Source of the DNA: Xanthobacteraceae bacterium
GTDB taxonomy: Bacteria > Pseudomonadota > Alphaproteobacteria > Rhizobiales > Xanthobacteraceae
DNA length: 12,961 nucleotides
Direction: 5' to 3'
Assembly (NCBI GenBank): GCA_030043175.1
Contig: JASHYD010000980.1
Coordinates: forward strand, 1 to 12,961
Positions 7,226 to 12,961 of the stretch are shown here, in pieces. Within the stretch, counting starts at the first letter, position 1. Each line of letters opens with the position of its first letter. Under the pieces are notes generated by a model, which was not told the origin of the DNA, did not search any database, and saw nothing but the letters and a program-made list of their open reading frames with translations. A program made the translations under genes and the position numbers.

Positions 7226-7425
7226 GCAGGTCTCCTGGATGGCTGTTCGGATTACCCATGACGCTAGCAGCTGCGAAGTCCCGAAACCACCCGTTCCACC
7301 CCCCGGCCTGTTCTCCGGCTTGCGGGAGCCCTCGGGCCGTGTGCCAGATCGTCGCCGCAACGGCTCTTCCGCCGGATCGATTTGGAGAGCAATGTGCGCC
7401 ACGAATCAGGCGAGAGGTTTGTGAC
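7226..7425. other. Intergenic region between peroxidase-related gene and module B
   Basis: About 200 bp divide the minus-strand peroxidase-related gene from the plus-strand module B. Promoters for both are expected here, and the 3' part (about 7410-7425) would be the guide position of the module B omega-RNA. I see no convincing promoter boxes or operator palindromes. Confidence 0.4.
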
Positions 7426-7690
7426 GTAACCCGTCCCCGCCGAAGGCAGCACGGGGGCTTTTGCCCCAGCCTCTAGGCGGCGGGTTACCAGGGTAAGCTT
7501 GGGGCCCCAAGCTACCTTGCAGAGAGGTTCAAGACCAGCGTCCGAATGGCTCCTTAAGTTCGCCCTCTCGAAGGCAAGGCAAGACAAGCCAGGGACAGGC
7601 ACGAAACGGGTCTTGCTCAAACGCCGGTCTGTAACATTCCCGAGGGGAGATTGCCGCAAGGGCAGCGTCACGAGGCCCGTAAGGGCCAAG
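7426..7690 (+). ncRNA. Omega-RNA-like leader, copy B
   Basis: The region forms a dense series of helices. GTAACCCG (7426-7433) pairs exactly with CGGGTTAC (7481-7488), and CCGCC (7437-7441) with GGCGG (7476-7480), giving 13 bp with one 3-nt bulge. Inside is GGGGC-TTTT-GCCCC (7454-7467). Next comes the perfect palindrome AGCTTGGGG/CCCCAAGCT (7496-7513), extended by GGT/ACC. GAGAGG (7522-7527) pairs with CCTCTC (7564-7569). The core at 7601-7645 is shared with copy A. A hairpin GGCCC-GTAA-GGGCC (7674-7687) sits just before the ribosome site of the protein. Position, conservation and structure fit an IscB-family omega-RNA. The guide would be the roughly 15 nt upstream (about 7411-7425). Confidence 0.7.
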
Positions 7691-7705
7691 GTTTAGGAGA
7701 CCAAA

Positions 7706-8170
7706 TTGTCGGTATTCGTCCTCGATCAGCGCAAGTGCCCGGTCATGCCGTGCTGCGAGGAGCGGGCTCGCCTGCTTCTCGAACGCGGCCGGGCGGTTGT
7801 CGATCGCCGCTACCCGTTGACGATCCGCTGGAAGGACTGCGTCGCACGGCACTGCGCCTCTTGCGGCATCACCGATGTGCCGCCAAACCTCGACCACATC
7901 CATCCGCGCTCGCGTGGCGGGTCGAACCATGTGAGCAAGCTGGTTGCGGCGCGGATCCCCTGCCACACCGATAGGGGCGCAAGGCCGATGGAAGAGTTCC
8001 TTACCGCCAAGCCGGCCCTGCTGGGGATCAAAGCGCAGGCCAGGTCGGGCAATGCCGACGCCATCAACGCCTGCCAACATCTCCATCGCGCGGACCGTGA
8101 CTGCTACGCCCGGCAAACCGCGCTTCCTCCCCGTCCTGAAGAACGGGGTTTCCAACGCAGGAGACTCTGA
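7706..8170 (+). CDS. ishB: IshB-like protein: PLMP domain fused to HNH, no RuvC
   Basis: The 154-aa protein starts at TTG 7706 with AGGAGA at 7695-7700; copy A uses the same start. Residues 1-44 are the PLMP (RRXRR) domain of the IscB family, with LDQRKCPVMP (motif PVMP at 12-15) and ARLLLERGRAVV. IscB would continue with RuvC-I, the bridge helix and RuvC-II, but here an HNH region begins at once: CASCGITDVP (50-59), DHIHPRSRGGSNHVS (63-77), then PMEEFL and INACQHLHR, which match the stretch after HNH in IscB. The final 17 residues are encoded by the right-end hairpin. PLMP-HNH without RuvC is the IshB architecture; that class is typically about 180 aa. The HNH is imperfect: expected Asn is Lys78, one zinc Cys is Arg83, and Asn after the last Cys is His87. 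His64 is kept. The stop overlaps the next start codon (TGATG). It could also be a decaying IscB. Confidence 0.72.
   Translation: MSVFVLDQRKCPVMPCCEERARLLLERGRAVVDRRYPLTIRWKDCVARHCASCGITDVPPNLDHIHPRSRGGSNHVSKLVAARIPCHTDRGARPMEEFLTAKPALLGIKAQARSGNADAINACQHLHRADRDCYARQTALPPRPEERGFQRRRL
8129..8158 (+). repeat. IS200/IS605-like right-end hairpin of module B
   Basis: CCCCGT and ACGGGG flank an 8-nt loop and are followed by TTTCCAACGC. Hairpins of this form at the 3' end of tnpB or iscB elements are the sites recognised by the Y1 transposase TnpA. Here the hairpin lies inside the end of the PLMP-HNH reading frame. Confidence 0.65.
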
Positions 8171-8172
8171 TG
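8159..8172 (+). promoter_or_regulatory. Ribosome site and TGATG junction of ishB-like gene and GDH gene
   Basis: AGGAGA at 8159-8164 is followed by TGATG at 8168-8172. TGA ends the PLMP-HNH frame and ATG starts the dehydrogenase. This layout usually allows translational coupling. The ribosome site starts at the first base after the shared CAACGC tail of the element. Confidence 0.7.
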
Positions 8173-11100
8173 AAGCTGCAGGACCTCGCTACCTCGATTG
8201 GCGCGTCCGAGGATGAAGACGCTGCACGCCAGCTGCTGGGCGATGCCGACGTCATTCTCCGCGGCCGCGTCGCCGATGCACCGTGTGACTTCGTGGCGCA
8301 AGTCTTCGCCGGCGCCGCGCCGGAAGATCTTGTGCATTATCATGCCTCAGAGATTGCTGAGATCGCAGAAAGCACTTGGCGGTTCCTTGACGAGAGGCGG
8401 CTGCAAACTCCCAAGATCCGCGTTCGCACGCCACCGGACGGTCAGCGCCTCAATAACGTATCGATCGTTGAAATCCTAAACGACGATATGCCGTTTCTGG
8501 TCGATTCCGTCATGGCGGAATTGGCGGAGCAGGGTTTTGATGCCCATCTCGTATTGCATCCGCGATTTATCGTCGAACGCGACCCCAGCGGCGCCCTGAT
8601 CGCGCTCGTGACCGCGGCGGCCGCCGGCGCTTCTGCCAAACCGGAGAGCCTGATACAGGTCCACGTTGATCGCATCTTCAGCGAGGACGCCAGGAATGCA
8701 TTGATCATTGCGCTCGACAACGTGCTCGCCGACGTGCGGCGCGCGGTCGACGACTGGAAGCCGATGCTCGAGCAGGTCAACGCGCTGATCGCCGAAATGA
8801 CAAGCGACCCGCCGCAATCTCGCGTCGGTGATCTCAGTGAATCGATCGCTTTCCTGCGCTGGTTGATGGACGACAACTTCACTTTCCTCGGCGCTCGCGA
8901 TTACCTCTGCAGCGAGGACGGCAACGCTCCGGCGGTGATTTTTACCTCGGCGCTCGGCATCCTGCGCGGGCGTGAGGGCGACGTATTCGCGGCGGATGGC
9001 GGACGGCTTGCCTTGACGCCGCGCGCGCTCGAAGCGCTGCGCGAACGCAAGACGCTGATCATTACCAAAACCAATTCCCGCTCGCGCGTGCACCGTCGCA
9101 CCGCAATGGATTACGTCGTTGTCAAACGGCATGGCGCCGACGGCAAGCTGGTCGGCGGCCTGCAGATCGTCGGCCTGTTCACCTCTACGGCCTACGTGCG
9201 CGCGACCCGCAGCATTCCCTATCTTCGCAGCAAGATTGCCAACGTCGTGGCGCGCTCCGGACTCGACGTGAAAAGCCATTCGGGCAAGACCCTCGTCAAC
9301 GTCCTCGAAACCTATCCGCGCGACGAATTGTTTCAGATCGACGAGGATGCGTTGCTAAAATTTGGACTGACGATTCTTCAGCTCAACGAACGGCCGCGCG
9401 TACGGGTGCTGCCGCGATGGGATACCTTCGAACGCTTCGCATCGGTTCTCGTTTACGTGCCACGCGACCGTTACGACTCGGCAGCTCGTGCCGCCATCGG
9501 CGAGCGACTCGCCGTCGCGCTCGGCGGCAAGCTGGTCTCTTTCGCACCATTTTTCCCGGAAGGACCGATGGTGCGGGTCCATTTCATGATCGCGCGAAGA
9601 GAGAACGACGGGCCGAGCGAACTGCGTCGTCCGCCGCGCCAGGAACTCGAGGCAGCCGTCGCGCGGCTGGTAAGGACTTGGCCTGACGAATTGTTCGAAG
9701 CGCTGCGAGGGGCCCATGACCCTGTCCACGCGCGGGCTCTGTACACCAAGTACGGAGCGGCGTTCTCGCCCGGATATCGCGGAGCTTTCGACGCCGCTAT
9801 TGCCGTGGACGATATCGCGGCAATCGAAGCGCTGTCAGCCGATTGCCCGGTCGGCGTCGATTTCCAGTCCGGCAAGAACGCCCGCGAGGCGTGTGCCAGC
9901 CTGAAGGTGTGGAGCTACGGCCGCCCGCTTCCGCTTTCAGGACGGGTTCCGGTCCTCGAGCACATGGGCTTCATCGTCGTCGATGAAAGCACCTACGATA
10001 TCGAGCTAAATGACGCTGCCCGGTCGCATGTGTGGCTTCACGCCATGCAGCTTGAGCGAGGTGACGGCATTGCGGTCGATATTGACGCCGCCAAGCCGCT
10101 GCTCGATTCCTGTTTTGCGGCGGTGATGCGCGGGCAGGCCGAGAACGACGGCTACAACGCCCTCGTTCTCATCGCTGGTCTTGACTGGCAGGAAGTGGCG
10201 GTGGTGCGGACCATTTCGCGCTATCTGCGCCAACTTCGCGTTCCATATTCGCAAGACTACATGTGGGCAACGCTCGTCAACCACGCGGCCATCGTTGAGC
10301 GGATCTGCGCACTGTTCGCAGCCCGTTTCGATCCCGATCTGCCGCTATCGCCGCAGCAGCGCAACGAGCGTCAAGCCGCAGTGGTGAGCGAAATCGAGGC
10401 TCAGCTGAGGAAAGTCGACAGCCTCGACGAGGATCGCATCATTCGCCATTTCGTCAACGTCGTACAATCCGCGGTCCGCACCAATTTCTATCTGTTTCCT
10501 TCACGCCGGGTGGCCGCCGCTGCTCAAAACGATGATCTGCCTGGGCGGACCATCGCCATCAAGCTTGACAGCCGCAAGGTCGACGGCATGCCGCTGCCGC
10601 GCCCCCGATGCGAGATTTTCATCTGCTCACCGCGCCTGGAGGCCGTGCATCTGCGGTTCGGTCCGGTCGCGCGCGGCGGCATCCGGTGGTCGGATCGGCC
10701 GCAAGACTTCCGCACCGAAGTGCTCGGCCTCGTCAAGGCGCAGCAGGTAAAAAATGCTTTGATCGTGCCGGTGGGCGCGAAAGGCGGCTTCGTGCCGAAG
10801 CGCCTGCCAGCCGGCAATCGCGATGCGATCCAGGCCGAAGCAATTGCGGTCTATAGGATTTTCATGTCGACCTTGCTCGACCTCACGGACAATCTTGACC
10901 TTCATGGCGTGCTGGCGCCGCAACGGGTTGTTCGTCACGACGGCGATGATCCCTACCTCGTGGTTGCCGCCGACAAGGGCACCGCAACCTTTTCGGACAT
11001 CGCCAATGAGATCGCGCGGGCGCACGGCTTCTGGCTCAACGATGCCTTCGCGTCGGGCGGCTCGGCGGGCTACGATCACAAAAGAATGGGCATCACGGCG

Positions 11101-12961
11101 CGCGGCGCCTGGGAATCCGTGAAACGTCATTTTCGCGAGATGGATGTCGATTTGTCACGGACGCCGTTCTGCGTTGTCGGCGTCGGCGACATGTCCGGCG
11201 ACGTGTTCGGCAACGGCATGTTGTGCCAGCGCACCATCCGGCTTATCGCGGCGTTTGATCACCGCGACATCTTTATCGATCCCAATCCGGATCCCGAACG
11301 CAGCTTCGCGGAACGCAAGCGGCTGTTCGACTTGCCGCGTTCAAGCTGGCAGGATTTCGATCGGCGGGTCATCTCGACCGGCGGCGGTGTGTTCTCGCGT
11401 ACCGCAAAGGAAATAGACGTTTCGATTGAGGCCCGCACGGCGCTCGGGCTCACCGCCGCAAAGGCGACGCCACAGGAAGTTATGAATGCAATCCTCAAGG
11501 CGCCGGTCGACCTGTTGTGGTTCGGCGGCATCGGCACTTATGTGCGCGCTTCGGGCGAAGCCGACGACTCCGTCGGGGATCGCACCAATGACACGATCCG
11601 CGCGACGGCGGCCGAACTGCGCTGCAAGGTGATCGGTGAGGGCGCCAATCTCGGACTGACACAGCGGGCCCGCATCGAAGCGGCGTTGCGCGGTGTACGC
11701 CTTAACAACGATGCAATCGATAATTCGGCAGGCGTCAACACGTCGGACCTCGAAGTCAACCTCAGGATTGCTTTGAGCGTTCCGCTTCGTGACGGCCGTC
11801 TTACGCGCAAGGATCGCGATATCCTGCTGGCGGGAATGACCGACGAGGTTGCGGCCCTGGTTCTGCGCAACAACTACCAGCAGACGCTGGCGTTATCTCT
11901 CGTCGAGCGCCGCGGGCTTGAAGACCTCGGTTTTCAGCAGCGCCTGATGCAGATGCTGGAGAGGTCGCAACTGCTTGACCGTGCCGTCGAGTTCCTGCCG
12001 AGCGACATGGAGATTGCCGAGCGAAAGCGGCGTGGCCAGCCGCTCACGCGGCCTGAGATTGCGGTGCTGCTGGCCTATGCCAAGCTCGCGTTGCACGAAG
12101 ACCTCATTCACTCGGACATGCCGGACGATCCATATCTTGCCCGCGAGCTCGGCCGCTATTTCCCACAGTCGATTTGGAGTCATTTTCCCGACGCGTTCGA
12201 GCATCACCGTCTGCGCCGGCACATCATTGCAACCCAGCTGGCCAATTCCATCATCAACCGTGGCGGTCCGTCGATCGTGGCGAGAATCGCCGACCAGACC
12301 GGAGCATCGGTCGATCGCGTCGCCGCGGCGTTTGCCGCGGTGCGCGACTGCTTCCGCCTCACCGCCCTCAATACGTCCATCGAGGCGCTCGACAACAAGG
12401 TTTCCAGCACCGTCCAGCTGGACCTGTTCGTAGCGGTGCAAAATCTCCTGCTGGATCGCATCGTCTGGTTCTTGCGCAACGTTGACGTACGTCAAGGTCT
12501 CGCGGGCATTGTCGATCATTATCGGATCAAGATCGCGACAATTTCAGGAGGGCTCGACCAGTATCTGCCGCCGGAGACCCGGCGCGTTCGTGACGCCGCG
12601 GTGCTCAAGATGACGTCCGACGGCGTGCCTGAGTCGGTTGCCCGCAACGTAGCGAACTTACCGGCGCTCGGATCCGCAACCGACATCGTCCTGACGGCCG
12701 ACCGCACCGGGCATCGGGTTGGCGAGGTCGCGGCAATTTACTTTGCGGCCGAAGCCTACTTTCAGCTCGATCGCATCGTCGCGGCGGCACGTGATATCAA
12801 GCTGGTGGACCATTTCGACCGCCTGGCCTTTGATCGCGGGTTCGACGCAATGGGCGATGCCCTGCGCCGGTTGGTGGCCGAGATGATAGCCGCGGGCGGC
12901 AGCGGCGCCGCGGCGGTGACGGCCTTCGTCGAGCGCAAAGGCAGCCAGGTCGATCGCGTGC
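8170..12961 (+). CDS. gdhB: NAD-specific glutamate dehydrogenase, large (about 1,600 aa) type; 3' end outside window
   Basis: It oxidatively deaminates L-glutamate to 2-oxoglutarate and ammonia with NAD+, in the cytoplasm, mainly when amino acids serve as carbon source. I read the frame from ATG 8170 to the window end: 1,597 codons with no stop seen. The N-terminal half holds the regulatory, ACT-like segments of the Bac_GDH family (MPFLVDSVMAELAEQG; FLRWLMDDNFTFLGARDY). The catalytic core includes RFGPVARGGIRWSDR (about 829-843), VKAQQVKNALIVPVGAKGG (about 855-873, catalytic Lys region), the nucleotide-binding GVGDMSGDVFGNG (1004-1016) and GEGANLGLTQRARIE (1156-1170). The C-terminal helical domain follows and roughly 20-30 residues are missing. 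AGGAGA before the ATG fixes the start. The start overlaps the stop of the IshB-like frame, so expression may depend on transcription through module B. Confidence 0.95.
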   Translation, partial: MKLQDLATSIGASEDEDAARQLLGDADVILRGRVADAPCDFVAQVFAGAAPEDLVHYHASEIAEIAESTWRFLDERRLQTPKIRVRTPPDGQRLNNVSIVEILNDDMPFLVDSVMAELAEQGFDAHLVLHPRFIVERDPSGALIALVTAAAAGASAKPESLIQVHVDRIFSEDARNALIIALDNVLADVRRAVDDWKPMLEQVNALIAEMTSDPPQSRVGDLSESIAFLRWLMDDNFTFLGARDYLCSEDGNAPAVIFTSALGILRGREGDVFAADGGRLALTPRALEALRERKTLIITKTNSRSRVHRRTAMDYVVVKRHGADGKLVGGLQIVGLFTSTAYVRATRSIPYLRSKIANVVARSGLDVKSHSGKTLVNVLETYPRDELFQIDEDALLKFGLTILQLNERPRVRVLPRWDTFERFASVLVYVPRDRYDSAARAAIGERLAVALGGKLVSFAPFFPEGPMVRVHFMIARRENDGPSELRRPPRQELEAAVARLVRTWPDELFEALRGAHDPVHARALYTKYGAAFSPGYRGAFDAAIAVDDIAAIEALSADCPVGVDFQSGKNAREACASLKVWSYGRPLPLSGRVPVLEHMGFIVVDESTYDIELNDAARSHVWLHAMQLERGDGIAVDIDAAKPLLDSCFAAVMRGQAENDGYNALVLIAGLDWQEVAVVRTISRYLRQLRVPYSQDYMWATLVNHAAIVERICALFAARFDPDLPLSPQQRNERQAAVVSEIEAQLRKVDSLDEDRIIRHFVNVVQSAVRTNFYLFPSRRVAAAAQNDDLPGRTIAIKLDSRKVDGMPLPRPRCEIFICSPRLEAVHLRFGPVARGGIRWSDRPQDFRTEVLGLVKAQQVKNALIVPVGAKGGFVPKRLPAGNRDAIQAEAIAVYRIFMSTLLDLTDNLDLHGVLAPQRVVRHDGDDPYLVVAADKGTATFSDIANEIARAHGFWLNDAFASGGSAGYDHKRMGITARGAWESVKRHFREMDVDLSRTPFCVVGVGDMSGDVFGNGMLCQRTIRLIAAFDHRDIFIDPNPDPERSFAERKRLFDLPRSSWQDFDRRVISTGGGVFSRTAKEIDVSIEARTALGLTAAKATPQEVMNAILKAPVDLLWFGGIGTYVRASGEADDSVGDRTNDTIRATAAELRCKVIGEGANLGLTQRARIEAALRGVRLNNDAIDNSAGVNTSDLEVNLRIALSVPLRDGRLTRKDRDILLAGMTDEVAALVLRNNYQQTLALSLVERRGLEDLGFQQRLMQMLERSQLLDRAVEFLPSDMEIAERKRRGQPLTRPEIAVLLAYAKLALHEDLIHSDMPDDPYLARELGRYFPQSIWSHFPDAFEHHRLRRHIIATQLANSIINRGGPSIVARIADQTGASVDRVAAAFAAVRDCFRLTALNTSIEALDNKVSSTVQLDLFVAVQNLLLDRIVWFLRNVDVRQGLAGIVDHYRIKIATISGGLDQYLPPETRRVRDAAVLKMTSDGVPESVARNVANLPALGSATDIVLTADRTGHRVGEVAAIYFAAEAYFQLDRIVAAARDIKLVDHFDRLAFDRGFDAMGDALRRLVAEMIAAGGSGAAAVTAFVERKGSQVDRV

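Larger units (their letters stand above)
7426..8158 (+). mobile_element. IshB-type IS200/IS605 element (module B)
   Basis: This is a non-autonomous element of about 733 bp. Its left part is a strongly structured omega-RNA-like leader, followed by a 154-aa PLMP-HNH protein. The right end is a hairpin of the kind found at IS200/IS605 right ends: CCCCGT (8129-8134), 8-nt loop, ACGGGG (8143-8148), then TTTCCAACGC to 8158. The glutamate dehydrogenase ribosome site AGGAG starts at 8159, immediately after this tail, so the insertion appears to abut the translation signals of that gene. No tnpA is present. The left boundary is set by the first base of the 5' helix and could be a few bases off. Confidence 0.65.

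Noticed and set aside
7226..7402. 59-residue N-terminal extension of the peroxidase-related protein to GTG 7402
   Set aside because: There is no ribosome site at 7402, whereas AGGAGA precedes GTG 7225; the extra residues look like translated non-coding DNA.
7426..8158. CRISPR-like or TnpB (Cas12-type) interpretation of the RNA-guided module
   Set aside because: There are no spaced repeats. The protein has the PLMP (RRXRR) start and HNH of the IscB branch, not the TnpB zinc ribbon or RuvC.
8476..9279. 267-codon minus frame
   Set aside because: It lies antisense to the glutamate dehydrogenase, which shows conserved family motifs over the same bases.

Overview
The window looks like the chromosome of an alphaproteobacterium of the Hyphomicrobiales, probably Bradyrhizobium-like. 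The evidence is the high GC content and codon use, the very large (about 1,600 aa) NAD-type glutamate dehydrogenase, an rmuC/def divergent pair, and a secreted protein of a type I recall mainly from Bradyrhizobium relatives. No species call is possible from sequence alone.

Layout. 1-1055 (-): rmuC, 3' end outside the window. 1354-1863 (+): def, peptide deformylase, with no fmt behind it. 2125-2958 (-): a secreted protein of unknown function with a Ca-loop-like motif. 2959-3912: about 950 bp with no recognisable gene. 3913-3987 (+): tRNA-Gly(GCC) with encoded CCA, flanked by inverted repeats. 4287-6029 (-): ggt, periplasmic gamma-glutamyltransferase. 6113-6520 (-): a miniature IscB-family element, here called module A. 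6521-7225 (-): an AhpD/carboxymuconolactone-decarboxylase-type peroxidase-related protein. 7426-8158 (+): a second IscB-family element, module B. 8170-12961 (+): NAD-glutamate dehydrogenase, nearly complete, running off the right edge.

The most interesting part is 6.1-8.2 kb. Two diverged omega-RNA modules of the IS200/IS605-IscB type lie in inverted orientation and flank the peroxidase-related gene. Module B has a structured omega-RNA-like leader, a TTG-started 154-aa protein with a PLMP domain joined directly to an HNH domain and no RuvC segments (the IshB architecture), and an IS200/IS605-like right-end hairpin. Module A has the same kind of RNA leader (conserved core plus compensatory helices), only the PLMP segment of the protein, and a candidate right-end hairpin. 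Neither has a TnpA transposase in the window. Both open frames end in a TGATG overlap with the next gene: module A with ggt, module B with the glutamate dehydrogenase. The two elements therefore sit as leaders in front of two glutamate-related genes: one product releases glutamate from gamma-glutamyl compounds in the periplasm, the other oxidises glutamate to 2-oxoglutarate. Whether this is chance or a domesticated RNA-guided or RNA-leader regulator is open. The HNH of module B has changes at positions expected to matter for zinc binding and catalysis, so either decay or a non-cutting role is likely.
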